Source: Bacteroidetes bacterium RIFCSPLOWO2_12_FULL_37_12 (GTDB taxonomy: Bacteria; Bacteroidota; Bacteroidia; 2-12-FULL-37-12). From it: a stretch of 64,000 nucleotides of DNA. The position numbers and the translations under genes are program-made. The DNA lies in contig MEPC01000034.1 in the NCBI GenBank assembly GCA_001769655.1, positions 107,599 through 171,598 of the forward strand. Reading direction: 5' to 3'. A model generated the notes under the pieces. It did no database searches, was not told the origin of the DNA, and saw only the letters and a program-made list of their open reading frames with translations. Position 1 is the stretch's first letter; the number at the start of each line of letters is the position of its first letter. This document shows positions 18,236 through 28,700 of the stretch, piece after piece.

Positions 18236-19564
18236 TTATGGGATATTTCCCTCACCAAGTTTCAGGTTATACCAATCAATCTTCCTTGAAAAATACATAG
18301 CAAGGCATAATATAATAAATAGCCCGATACTTCCTATCAGAAGCGCATAATCCTGCAATTGGATAATTACAAAAATAAAGGAATACAGGAAAAACAAAAT
18401 TCCTGAAATCAATGAAGTTAATAACGTTGATTTCAGAATTGCTTTTATATATCCGGCGATTAAAAGAAGAGTTGACACCCCAGAAATGATGTATGCCATG
18501 TTAAAGGTTACGTGTTCTGAAATGGAAAGCAGTAATGTAAAAAAGATAACCAGCGCAATACCTACCAGGATGTATTGAACCGGATGGATAAAAATTTTAT
18601 TTAGCACTTCTACAAAAAAGAAAACAATAAAAGTAAAACAAATAAAAAGCAACGCATACTTAACAGAGCGGGTTGTTTTCTGATAGCTATCAACCGGTAA
18701 TAATAAATCAATTCCGAAAGAAGAGGAACTGGTTTCAAATTTATTCCCCACCCATCGTTGCGGAAAATTTCGATTCAAGTGAAGTATATTCCAGTTAGCA
18801 GAAAAACCGGAATCATTTACTGTCCGGGTATCCGGCAAAAATGCGCCATTAAAACTTGGATTATTCCAAGTCGATGACGTACTGATATCTGTTATCTCAC
18901 CCACAGGAGTAAAAAATAATTTCTGACTTCCTTTCAATGTCATGTTAAACGAAAATTTATAAGAAGAACTATCGCCGGAAGAAATAGTAACAGGCGCATT
19001 AATGCCACTCTCGACAACATCGTAAGAAACCGTGCCGGAATTAAACAGGCAGGAATCGTTATTCCAACTTAGCACAATCTGTTTTTCAATTCCTCTTAAA
19101 TCATTTATCCCAAGAGAAACAAATGCTTTGTCGAAAAGGATGTCTTTTAAAGGAATCTCAAGATCAGTGAATTTAACTTTCTGAAAAATACCGGAGATAG
19201 TAAAGGTAGAATTATAGACCACAATTTCATAAATACCACGGGTTCGTTTTTCAGGAAATATTTTTCCTGTCATGTTCAAGTTCGTTGGCAGAAAGTGAAT
19301 GTATTCTTTCATGCGTACTATTTTTTCTGTAGAGTCCGTCTTTGAAAACTCCTTGACATAGCGGTAGAATGGCACTGAAAGAAACGGTCCTGACAGGGTT
19401 TGTTCTTCACTCCACTTAGAGCTGACTTCTTTTATGGCATCTTCCTGTGTGTTTTCGCGCTCACGGACCAAACTGCGTATCATGGTTGCAGGAATCAGCA
19501 AGAGCAACGCAATGACGATGATCATGCTTATTTTAAAGAAAATGTTTGTTTTCAGGGAGCTCAT
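18236..19564 (-). CDS. creD: CreD-family inner membrane protein
   Basis: The 442-residue protein starts with one helix (FFKISMIIVIALLLLIPATMI), followed by RSLVREREN and the family pattern KEVSSKWSEEQTLSGPFLSVPFY. A large periplasmic beta-rich portion follows, then four or five C-terminal membrane helices from about residue 300. This is the layout of CreD, a protein associated with envelope stress and colicin tolerance in enterobacteria and common in Bacteroidota with no clear function. No CreBC-like two-component genes are near. Confidence 0.88.
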   Translation of the reverse strand: MSSLKTNIFFKISMIIVIALLLLIPATMIRSLVRERENTQEDAIKEVSSKWSEEQTLSGPFLSVPFYRYVKEFSKTDSTEKIVRMKEYIHFLPTNLNMTGKIFPEKRTRGIYEIVVYNSTFTISGIFQKVKFTDLEIPLKDILFDKAFVSLGINDLRGIEKQIVLSWNNDSCLFNSGTVSYDVVESGINAPVTISSGDSSSYKFSFNMTLKGSQKLFFTPVGEITDISTSSTWNNPSFNGAFLPDTRTVNDSGFSANWNILHLNRNFPQRWVGNKFETSSSSFGIDLLLPVDSYQKTTRSVKYALLFICFTFIVFFFVEVLNKIFIHPVQYILVGIALVIFFTLLLSISEHVTFNMAYIISGVSTLLLIAGYIKAILKSTLLTSLISGILFFLYSFIFVIIQLQDYALLIGSIGLFIILCLAMYFSRKIDWYNLKLGEGNIP

Positions 19565-19822
19565 GGTAAGTAGTAGGATAAGAAAATGTTGAAAAAAGTA
19601 ATTACTACGCTAATTATTTGGTAAAGATATATAATAATTCTCTGCCAGCCGGATAGTTAAGGGGAATTTCTATTGAAAAAATATAAATGAGGGTAAAGGA
19701 AAATAATAAATAGTAGGAAAGTTAAAAAATTTTTTGTAAGTTTGTGATTCGGACATCTAATACTATTTTAGAATTGATATTACCTTAAATAGAAAATTCA
19801 ACGCGGCGCCCCCAATTACTAA
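19565..19822. other. Intergenic AT-rich spacer between creD and the SprB-repeat pseudogene
   Basis: The genes diverge, so promoters for both are expected. I see no convincing TAnnTTTG pair in either direction and no gene. The right part of the gap (19823-19934) is a repeat composite listed separately. Confidence 0.4.
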
Positions 19823-19854
19823 CGCCTTCGTTTGTGTCCTCACAAACGAAGGCG
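19823..19854. repeat. Perfect 14-bp hairpin repeat (CGCCTTCGTTTGTG), copy 2
   Basis: CGCCTTCGTTTGTG at 19823-19836 is perfectly complementary to 19841-19854 across a TCCT loop. It is directly followed by GATGAAT and the AATAACC heptad array, as in the atpH-atpA copy. Confidence 0.85.
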
Positions 19855-19857
19855 ATG

Positions 19858-19934
19858 AATAACCAATAACCAATAACCAATAACCAATAACCAATAACCA
19901 ATAACCAATGACTAATAACCAATAACCAATTACC
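19858..19934. repeat. AATAACC heptad tandem array
   Basis: Eleven consecutive heptads are present: seven perfect AATAACC (19858-19906), AATGACT, two AATAACC and AATTACC. Similar RACCAAT words appear singly or in pairs at 6248-6270 (reverse), 15660-15690, 29113-29124 (reverse) and 31232-31249 (reverse). Confidence 0.9.
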
Positions 19935-19952
19935 AACTAAACCAAAACTCAC

Positions 19953-20956
19953 ATGAAAAAACTTTACTCATTTTTCGCATTTCTTTTGATGATTTCTTTA
20001 AACAGCAAATCATTTTCGCAAATCAACATCGGTCTTAGTAAGACGGATGCCACCTGTAACGGGTATTGCGATGGCACGATGACTGCCAATGTAACCGGTG
20101 GAACACCTCCCTACACGTATATATGGAGTAATGGTTCAAATACGCCTAACCTTTCTCAACTCTGTGCGGGTACTTATTCAATTACGGTTTATGATGTTAA
20201 TTTGGATAGTGCAGTGGTAAGTGAAACTATAAGCTCACCTACTACACTTTCTGTTACAGTTATAAGCACAGACCCCTCATGTAGCGGAGATGCAAATGGT
20301 ACAGCAACTGCCACGGTCACTGGTGGCACACCCGGCTATACATATATCTGGGGTAACGCTCAAATTGGTTCTGTAATTTCCGGGGTTGGCTCAGGAACTT
20401 ATACCGTCACTGTCACGGATACCAAAAGTTGTACTAACTCCGGCAGTGTCACTATATCTAATCCCTCTTCTTTGACATTATCTGTTATAGGAACAAATCC
20501 AAGTTGTAATGGGGGAGCAAATGGCTCCGCAACAGCCATTGCCGGTGGGGGCGTACCTGGCTACTCGTATGCGTGATCAAGCGGAGCAACTCCCCAAAAC
20601 ATAAGTAGTTTATCAGCCGGTACATACACAGTAACAATAACCGATTCCAAAAGCTGCACAATCTCCGGTAATGTTTTGATTTTAAACGCCTCACCAATAA
20701 GCATTCTTTTTACAGGGACAAACCCTACTTGTGGAAATACAGATGGAAGTATTAGTACATCTGTAAGTGGTGGAACCACTCCTTATCAATTTGCTTGGTC
20801 TTAGGTTTAAAAATATATTCCGAATCATTTGAATGTAATACAGAAAAGTTCACAAAAGAATTCACACTTCAAGAGGTGCCCACCGGTTTATACTTTTTGC
20901 AAATCAAAAATAGTAATGGAATTGTGGTGAATGGGAAGTTGTTGATTATGAAATGA
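19953..20956 (+). pseudogene. SprB-repeat T9SS cargo protein, disrupted
   Basis: The frame starts with a signal peptide (MKKLYSFFAFLLMISLNSKS) and encodes repeated SprB-like units of the pattern CNGxxxGxxxxxVxGGTPPYTYxWSNG and AGTYSITVxD. An in-frame TGA at 20574-20576 replaces the Trp of a YAWS repeat; beyond it the frame continues with normal repeat sequence to a TAG at 20802-20804. A T9SS C-terminal sorting tail (FTLQEVPTGLYFLQIKN, ending LLIMK) is then found in another frame, ending at 20956. The gene thus has a nonsense mutation and a deletion or frameshift. Intact relatives are surface or gliding-associated proteins. Confidence 0.85.
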
Positions 20957-20987
20957 GGGTTGCGCTATGAGGTTACAAATAATTATT

Positions 20988-21100
20988 CAATCATCATTAC
21001 TGTTCAGTCCAATAAATGTATAGCCACGAATTACACTAATTGAAAAAAAATAACTAATTCGTGTAAATAATAGCCCAAAAATAAACCGGCTGAACAGTAA
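20988..21100. repeat. Nested inverted repeats downstream of the SprB pseudogene
   Basis: TTACTGTTCAG near 20988 pairs with CTGAACAGTAA near 21090-21100. Inside it, CACGAATTA and TAATTCGTG form a second pair. The inner words (CACGAATTACAC) belong to the class of intergenic repeat seen elsewhere in the window. No gene is present. Confidence 0.6.
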
Positions 21101-21136
21101 CGATAAAATTTAAATTTATAAATGCCCGTAAGTTTT

Positions 21137-22048
21137 TTACCCATAAGAATGAAGCCGCTTTTCTAAAAGCCATTTCCATACCGGCTTCACTAGTACGGTT
21201 TTATTATCAAATTTATATTTATCATCCGTGTTATACGCTAATATCAAACCCTCATTAAGTCCGAAATAATCCATAGATTCGGTGATTCCTTTCATTTCTC
21301 GCTGGAGATTCTCTTCGTTCAGAAAATAACAAACTTGAATTGCCATCCTGATTTTACCTTTTTCTGATACCACAAAATCACATTAGTTTTTCATTCTAAA
21401 GTAGAATACCTTGTAATTTCTGCGTAACAAGTGAATGAAAACAATATTTTCCAATATTCTGCCAAGGTCGTCTGTAAAAGAAAGAGTAATTGCCCTGATT
21501 ATTCCACTGTCAACAGCATAAATTTTCTTGGGGTTCTTGGATTGCTTTTTAAGGGAGTAATCAAATTTTGGTACGGTAAACAGCAGATAACAATCCTCCA
21601 AATAATGAATCAAAGAGATAATCGTATTAACGGAGGAAATGCCAAAAGAATCTTTTAATTTCGTATAGGAAAATTCTTTACCGACATTTGAAAGTAAATA
21701 ATTCGTTAAAACTTGCAAACCGGCATAATTCCGAATAGTGTGACGCACTATTATATCTCTGTATAAAATATCGGATACAAGTCCTTGCAGTACTTTTATA
21801 TCGGGAAATAATATGAACTCCGGCACCCCCCCTTCCTGAAAATAGTGACTAAATGACTCAACCCCGGCTTTTATTTTTTTGTATTTCAGATATTCAGAGA
21901 AAGAAAAAGGGTATAATTCATATTGGAGGTTGCGTCCGGTGAGCCGCGTTCCAAGTTCGCGACTCAACATGGAAGAATTAGAGCCGGTGATGTAAATTTT
22001 TTTTCGTCTGTTTAAAAGTGTGTGGTTATGCTGTTGGAAATTATAAAA
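21137..22048 (-). pseudogene. Truncated, frameshifted DUF4143 ATPase
   Basis: On the minus strand an open frame from about 22048 encodes KKIYITGSNSSMLSRELGTR, the segment that follows Walker B in DUF4143 ATPases. It then continues through the DUF4143 middle (YPFSFSEYLKYKK, YRDIIVRHTIRN, YLEDCYLLFTVPKFDYS) to a stop at 21383. The nuclease-like C-terminal end (KGKIRMAIQVCYFL, then LILAYNTDD) continues in another frame to 21137. The P-loop and Walker B part is absent upstream. It is therefore a dead copy with an N-terminal deletion and a frameshift near 21375. A complete relative is at 1366-2511. Confidence 0.85.
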
Positions 22049-22050
22049 TC

Positions 22051-22093
22051 ATGTAATTATAATGAACAAATGTATGTAATTATAATGAACAAA
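22051..22093. repeat. 20-bp direct repeat at the pseudogene boundary
   Basis: ATGTAATTATAATGAACAAA occurs exactly at 22051-22070 and again at 22074-22093, separated by TGT. It lies at the point where the ATPase pseudogene loses its 5' part. Confidence 0.9.
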
Positions 22094-22105
22094 ACCACCC
22101 ACCGC

Positions 22106-24052
22106 TCACATCCCCACAAATGGCATGCGCTTGCGCATTTTCTTTTGGGTATTTTTTATTCTCTGCCAGGAGGTCTCGGCGATGCGCAGGCGGGTGGTAT
22201 CGTTTATATTCCGGTAATATTGTTTGTGAAAATCGAGCATAGCTTCTAAATCAACGGTTTTATCGTGCCCGCCCGATTCATTCATCAATAGAGGAGAATC
22301 AAGCCAGTGAAAATCTTTCAAGGTGATAAAATCGCGGTTCAAATCGGCAAATTTGGGAGATAAAAGACATCCTATGGGAAATACATTTTCCTTAAAATAC
22401 CCTTTTGTATTCAGAAAAACAAACGATTTAGGATCCATTAATAAATACCCATCCGATTCATCTGCAATCTCCTTGAGACGGATAATCATATCAGAAAATA
22501 ATTTCGTAAGCAAGGGAGTGCTTAGGTCGCATCCCGTATTGAAAATCTGCTGAGGATGTTCCGCCGAAAGTCCATGAATGAAATTCATGTATGTTTTTTC
22601 AAACTTCTTGTAAAATTCTGGATACAATTCACGAATCATCTGATAATTGGTAAATTTTATATCATAATTTAATACGACCAGGTCGGGCCTGAAATTTTCA
22701 GCCACGCGGTAGTAATAATATTGCATGACCGTGGTCCAATCGGCAATCAGGACGATGGAGTTTTTGGGAGCGGAAACATCAAGATGATGCATGATGGATT
22801 CGCTTACATTAAAACCAAACCGGTCGGCGCGGGTACGGTTTAATATAATCTGAAATGGCAACAGCAACCATACTAACCAGAAAAATAATTTTTTAACGGA
22901 AGTATAAGCTAAACCAACGCCCGTGATAATGCTTAACAGATAAAGTCCAGGCAACAAATAAGCATCGCCATCCCCCGTACTGTTTTTACTTCTCAGAACA
23001 ATAAATAATATGATACCGAGATAAAGAAAACAAAAAACCGGCAACACAAATTTTTTATTAAAAAACAAAAAACCGGTTCCAAGCAACAGCCAGGGAATAA
23101 ATAATTCAAACTGATGCACGAAAATCCAGAAGAAATAAGGAGTGTTCAGTGAAAAAATGTTTTTAGCGAGCTTGGCGCCGTCAAATGCTTTCATATAAGG
23201 ACCACCGGTAAAATGAAACCACCAGCGACTTAACGTATCAGGATTTCCGAATTCAAATGGAAAAATTTCATGAGCACGGTAATACATCCAACCGTAAAAC
23301 AAAAAACCAATACCCAAAGTAGTGACGCCAAACGTTAGTAAAGACCTGGAAAAGAGTGATTTAAAATAAAGTGTCAACAGATTTTCTTTTTTTCTTACAG
23401 GAATTTTTTTATTTTTAGGAGTGATTGAATTTGGTTGAGTGCCACTAAAAACATCGGGTATAAAAAAAAGAGGAATAAAAGGAACGAATAAAACAAAAGA
23501 AAAGTAGTGATTTGCCATTGCCAATCCTCCCCCTAAGGAAGCAAGCCACAGATAGAAAGTTTTTTTATGAAAATAGAAATTAAACAAGCCAAACCAAAAA
23601 ATCGAAAGCGCTAAGTTTTGAAATGCATAAACCTCTACCGTATTTGACCAATACCAGGTGGTACTCCCTGTGGCAAAAAGAATAGAACCCAGCGCGGAAA
23701 TTCTAAAAATAGTTCTTTCGGAAAGCGTGTTGATTTTTAGAGAGCGAATAATTTCTACCAACGTCAGATATAAAAAAACACAAGCGAAGGACGAAGAAAA
23801 AACGGTAAAAATTTTATTGATAAAAATATCTCCGAGCGAAAAAGGGCTTAATAATTTTGTCCACAGCCAGGACAAAAGCACATACGAAGGAGTTCCGGGG
23901 GGATGGGCAATGCTCCCCAGAAAAGAAACGAGCGAAAATTCGGCGGCATCTGCAAAAGCGAGAGTATTAAAAGGGGTGCTGGTAATGTATAACAGGAAAG
24001 GCAATAAAAAACAAAGTGTAGCCCAGGTTTGTTTTTCTGTGTTAGGATTCAT
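22106..24052 (-). CDS. DUF2723 family multi-pass membrane protein (glycosyltransferase-like)
   Basis: The 648-residue protein carries the DUF2723 N-terminal signature: a first helix and then TPFNTLAFADAAEFSLVSFLGSIAHPPGTPSYVLLSWLW, with an acidic pair DAAEF and HPPGTP resembling the GT-C/PMT fold. About ten to twelve membrane helices are visible, followed by a soluble C-terminal domain from about residue 430 (SIVLIADWTTVMQYYYYR). Members are widespread in Bacteroidota and thought to be lipid-linked-sugar-dependent glycosyltransferases. It ends beside the direct repeat and pseudogene. Confidence 0.8.
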   Translation of the reverse strand: MNPNTEKQTWATLCFLLPFLLYITSTPFNTLAFADAAEFSLVSFLGSIAHPPGTPSYVLLSWLWTKLLSPFSLGDIFINKIFTVFSSSFACVFLYLTLVEIIRSLKINTLSERTIFRISALGSILFATGSTTWYWSNTVEVYAFQNLALSIFWFGLFNFYFHKKTFYLWLASLGGGLAMANHYFSFVLFVPFIPLFFIPDVFSGTQPNSITPKNKKIPVRKKENLLTLYFKSLFSRSLLTFGVTTLGIGFLFYGWMYYRAHEIFPFEFGNPDTLSRWWFHFTGGPYMKAFDGAKLAKNIFSLNTPYFFWIFVHQFELFIPWLLLGTGFLFFNKKFVLPVFCFLYLGIILFIVLRSKNSTGDGDAYLLPGLYLLSIITGVGLAYTSVKKLFFWLVWLLLPFQIILNRTRADRFGFNVSESIMHHLDVSAPKNSIVLIADWTTVMQYYYYRVAENFRPDLVVLNYDIKFTNYQMIRELYPEFYKKFEKTYMNFIHGLSAEHPQQIFNTGCDLSTPLLTKLFSDMIIRLKEIADESDGYLLMDPKSFVFLNTKGYFKENVFPIGCLLSPKFADLNRDFITLKDFHWLDSPLLMNESGGHDKTVDLEAMLDFHKQYYRNINDTTRLRIAETSWQRIKNTQKKMRKRMPFVGM

Positions 24053-24142
24053 TCCGGTAATTAAAAGAATATTAAGAAGTGGGGATAAAGATAAAGAAAG
24101 ATAGATTAATTATTTAACGCAGGTTAAACTTTGGTTTGAGTA

Positions 24143-25615
24143 TCACAAAACCCACCGCGTCCCCTCTTTGCCATCTTCCAATTGAATGGAAAGTTCTTTC
24201 ATCTTTTCACGGATAGCATCTGAAGTGGCATAGTCCTTATTCTTACGGGCATTATTGCGTAATTCAATAATCAGTGACATTAATCCATCGAGGTACTTGT
24301 CATTCGTTGGTTCAGTTTCTTCTTTCAATCCCAAAATTTCCGTAAAGAAAAGTTCAAAGGAATTTTTAAGCAAGATCAAATCGGCGGACGTAAAAGTTTC
24401 TTTGTTCTCGGCAGAAGAATAGATCCAGGAAGCCGCTGAAAACAAACAGGCAATCAGTTGTGCTGTGTTAAAATCGTCGTTCATCACCAGATAACATTCG
24501 TCCAACCATTTTTTAATATCACGAGTGCTTTTTTGGGAAGGGTTGATTTGCACAATGAGTTTTTTTGCCTGTAAAAGTTTTTTCAATCCCTTCTCAGAGG
24601 CAATAAGAGCGGCGTTGCTGAAATCAAGGGTACTGCGGTAATGCGCCTGCAGAATAAAAAAGCGGATAGTCATGGGAGGATACGAACGTTCAAGCAAGGG
24701 ATGTTTTCCGGAAAAAAACTCTTCCAACCCAATGGCATTGCCGAGTGATTTACCCATTTTTTGTCCGTTGATGGTAATCATGTTGTTATGCATCCAGTAC
24801 TTTACCGGAGCAGTGTCACTACCCGCCTGCGATTGTGAGATTTCACATTCATGATGAGGGAAAAGCAAATCCATGCCGCCGCCGTGAATGTCGAAAGGTA
24901 GCCCGAGATATTTAGTGCTCATGACAGAACATTCGAGATGCCAGCCCGGAAATCCTTCGCCCCAGGGAGAATCCCAGCGCATGATATGTTCGGGATTCGC
25001 TTTTTTCCACAAGGCAAAGTCAACAGGATTTCTTTTTTCTTTTTGTCCTTCCAACTCCCTTTCTTCGTCTCCACTTAGTAATTCATCCAGTTTTCTTCCC
25101 GATAAAATTCCGTAAGGATGATGTTGTGAATATTTTATTACGTCAAAATAAACAGAACCATTCACACAATAAGCAAAACCCTGGCTGAGAATTTTTTCGA
25201 TAAGTTTTATTTGTTCGGGGATGTGACCGGTGGCGCGCGGCTCAATTCCGGGTCTTAGTATATTCAGTTTATCCATTTCCCCATGGTACTTGTTCATATA
25301 AAGCTGAACTATTTCCATGGGTTCCAATTGTTCCACTTTTGCCCGTTTTAGAATTTTATCTTCGCCTTCATCCGAGTCGTTTTCAAGATGACCCACATCG
25401 GTAATATTACGGACATACCTGACGCGGTAACCCAACTTTTTCAGATAGCGGTAAACAATATCAAACGTTATGGCAGAGCGGGCGTGGCCGAGGTGCGGAG
25501 GTCCATAAACGGTAGGACCGCAGACGTATAAACCGACAAACGGGGGCTTGAGGGGATGGAATTCCTCTTTTTTGCGGGAGAGGGAGTTGTGGATGAGGAG
25601 GGGAGAGGAGAGCAT
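24143..25615 (-). CDS. cysS: Cysteinyl-tRNA synthetase
   Basis: The class I synthetase charges tRNA-Cys. I chose the ATG at 25615, giving 490 residues that begin like other CysS proteins (HNSLSRKKEEFHPL); the frame extends to a GTG at 25693. It has the zinc ligand Cys32 in VCGPTVYG, the HIGH equivalent PHLGHA at about 40-45, WHLECSVMS and HHECEISQ for the remaining zinc ligands, and the KMSKS equivalent KMGKSLGN. The C-terminal DALR-type domain has SDAIREKMKELSIQLEDGKEGTRW. Length is normal. Confidence 0.96.
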   Translation of the reverse strand: MLSSPLLIHNSLSRKKEEFHPLKPPFVGLYVCGPTVYGPPHLGHARSAITFDIVYRYLKKLGYRVRYVRNITDVGHLENDSDEGEDKILKRAKVEQLEPMEIVQLYMNKYHGEMDKLNILRPGIEPRATGHIPEQIKLIEKILSQGFAYCVNGSVYFDVIKYSQHHPYGILSGRKLDELLSGDEERELEGQKEKRNPVDFALWKKANPEHIMRWDSPWGEGFPGWHLECSVMSTKYLGLPFDIHGGGMDLLFPHHECEISQSQAGSDTAPVKYWMHNNMITINGQKMGKSLGNAIGLEEFFSGKHPLLERSYPPMTIRFFILQAHYRSTLDFSNAALIASEKGLKKLLQAKKLIVQINPSQKSTRDIKKWLDECYLVMNDDFNTAQLIACLFSAASWIYSSAENKETFTSADLILLKNSFELFFTEILGLKEETEPTNDKYLDGLMSLIIELRNNARKNKDYATSDAIREKMKELSIQLEDGKEGTRWVL

Positions 25616-25776
25616 TAAGCAGGGCAAGGTCGGAGTTGGTGCGTTAGGATTTTTTTTGCTGAGCAGGTGCAAATTTTTGTAACAACTCAGCACATAGCTA
25701 CTTTTCCTCTAAAAGAACAACACTAAACATAAAACACTAAACAAAAAATGTTTAAGCAAAATAGTTTCATTTCCTC

Positions 25777-28700
25777 CTACCTCTTTTTCTTCTTTTTAAA
25801 AACTGTTGTTAGATTTGCCATACCATCCAGGAATTTTTTAATGGATTCAAAATACAGCAGAACAAACAGAATTAAACTTTCGAGCCATATAGCGCCGTTA
25901 TTAAACCAGAATGTATCGAAATACTTTCCGAACAGATGTTTCCGCGGCGCATAAAAATGAGTACGGTAATCAAGGGCATTAGCCGGCTCTTCGGGGTCCA
26001 TGTAAACATATCCGGTTTTTCTGAATAATTGATTTTTCCTTTCAATAATCTGATTAACTTCCAATTTATTGGTGACAAGATCTTCCAGTGTTTTATTATA
26101 ATACGTTTCCTTTTTTGAAATAAAGGATGCATTTTTTTCTTTTGTATCGGTTAAGGAAGAAATCTTGTCCTGTTTTTCACCATTTGCCTTCTTGTTTTCA
26201 TCTAAATAATATTTTTTTAACTCTGCTAAATAATCAGAAAGGGCTTTTTGAGTATCTTTTGTAAACGCACCAGGTGTCAAATTATCAATAAGGGAAAAAT
26301 TAATCCCATGCGCTTCGTTCATTTCTTTTTTTAACTCGGTTTTTAAAAAATCAAGTTTGTTTTTATAAAGATTTCTCAATGAATCACCGGTTTCTTCCAT
26401 TAATCTTTCGCAGTCCATGTTCCTCTTTTTCATTTCACTTATCCAATAGGTCTTCTTATAATCTGCATTCTGGATGCGCTTGTTTAACGGATAAAAATCT
26501 TTTTCAAACTCATTTTTGGTGACTTGTGTCACTGCCAGCGCTTCAAACGCCCAGCGGGAAGTCATCAGGTCGCCTATGATAGGAACCTTTCCCTCTTTCG
26601 TAAGAACAGGATTGAGCTTGTCAAATTTTACAATGACACCACTGAGAATCAATTGCGGGATAAGCAGAATGGGAATGAGAATGTAGATGGTGACCGCAGA
26701 ATTAAAAGAAGCGGAAATATTTAATCCCAGCATATTGGCGAAGCAAGAGGTAGTGAATAAAATAAACCAATACTCGAAATTCATACCCTTAATTCCCAAT
26801 AAATAATTACCCAACAGAATGTAAGTGAATGTTTGTATGGCGGAAATAAAAAATAAGAGCAATATCTTAGAAGATAAATAACTGAACCGGCTTAAGTTCA
26901 GGAACTGTTCCCGTTTTTGAATTTTCCGGTCATGGATAATTTCCTCGGCGCTAACGGTTAGCCCCATAAACAACGCCACCACAATGCTCATAAACAAATA
27001 AGAGGAAATATTCTCATTCAACCCGAAAGCATACGTCAATCCTTGTGAGCTTTCTTTATCAAAATATCTTACCACAAACGCAAGCACCAATGCGAGTACC
27101 GGCGCTTCCAGCATGTTTATGAACATGTATTGTGTATTGCTGATTTTTGAAAGCAAATCCCTCGTAATAAAAACAAAAGTTTGTTTTAGTTTGGAAGGAA
27201 TGAACAAAGACCCTTCCGGTTTGTCTGAGATATCATCATGGTGTTTCACCAGAATGTTCTTGACATATAATTCGTGCCACTTTTCGGGACCAATTTTTCT
27301 TTTCTCAGTAAAATTTCCATATTCATCCAGCACTTTACTTTCAATGATATTAAAGATAAGTTCAGGGTTGACGCTACCACATTCCACACATTCCACGTTT
27401 TCACTATTTACAAAATTTGCCACTCGTTTAAAATAAGCCACTGCTTCAATCGGGTTTCCATAATAAATGGGATATCCGCCAACGTCGAGAATCAGCAGTT
27501 TGTCAAATAATTTGAAAATGTCGGAAGAGGGTTGGTGAATGACCACAAATACAAGTTTACCGCGCAAGGACAATTCCTTCAAAAGGTCCATGATATTTTC
27601 AGAGTCGCGGGAAGACAATCCCGAAGTGGGTTCGTCGGCAAAAAGAACGGAGGGTTCTCTCAGGAGTTCGAGTCCTATGTTCAAGCGCTTGCGTTGTCCA
27701 CCGCTGATGGTTTTATTGAGCGGACTGCCTACTTTCAGATTCCTGGTTTCATACAGCCCGAGATTGGTTAAAACCTTTGTAACCAACTGGTCCAATTCTT
27801 CCTCTGATTTGTTGTTAAAACAGAGCTTTGCATTATAATATAAATTCTGATAGACCGTAAGGTCTTCAATCAAAAGATCATCCTGTGACACATAACCGAT
27901 CACACCTTGAATTTTATCTTTTTGTTTATAGATATCTATTCCATTTATAGTGACAGTACCTTTTGTCGGCGCATCATTTCCATTTAACACATTCAACAGT
28001 GTTGATTTGCCGGCGCCACTTGCCCCCATAAATCCAATCAGCTTGCCGGTATTTTCAGAAACAGTGACATTGCGCAAACCAATATTTCCTTTCTTAAACC
28101 GATATTCAATATCAGAGGCGTTAAAAACAATTTTTGGAAGATCTTTCTTACTGAGAAACTGGGAAACACAATCGCTGTAATATAAGGGAGTGCCTCTGCC
28201 TATCCTGATCACGGAACCCGGAGTAAAAAGATAATTTTGTCCGGCGGTCATGTTGATTCCGTTCAGATACAGCTCCTGTACAACAGAACTTTTTCCAACC
28301 CCACCGGAGAAAGTTTTTTCTTCAGTGACACTTTCAGATTCATACCTCACAACATAAAGTTCAACGCTTGGAATTCGTAACACACCTAAAAATCCTTCAA
28401 GATTTTCAATGCGAATGTGCTGGCGACTCTTCATCTTTTCACGGTCAGATTTGTCAACAACCAGAATCAAGTCGGGTTCACCCAGGGATTGTACATCTTT
28501 AGTTATCACAAAACTTTTGATAAGAGTGAACTCCTCAATTTCCATGTTGAAAGATTTTCTGACAATCTCAACAAATTTTGCTTCTGCCGGAGAAATTGTG
28601 CCATCAGCCATGACTAACTCAATAAGCCGGATCATCACAATTACTTTTTGCTTTTGGGTGAGTTCAAGATTGATTTGAGCGCAGATGGCATCGAAATGGG

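Noticed and set aside
19858..19934. CRISPR array
   Set aside because: The repeat unit is 7 bases with no spacers, and no cas genes are near.
25616..25693. 26-residue extension of CysS
   Set aside because: It starts at a GTG, has no resemblance to CysS N-termini, and is Pro/Thr-rich spacer translation.
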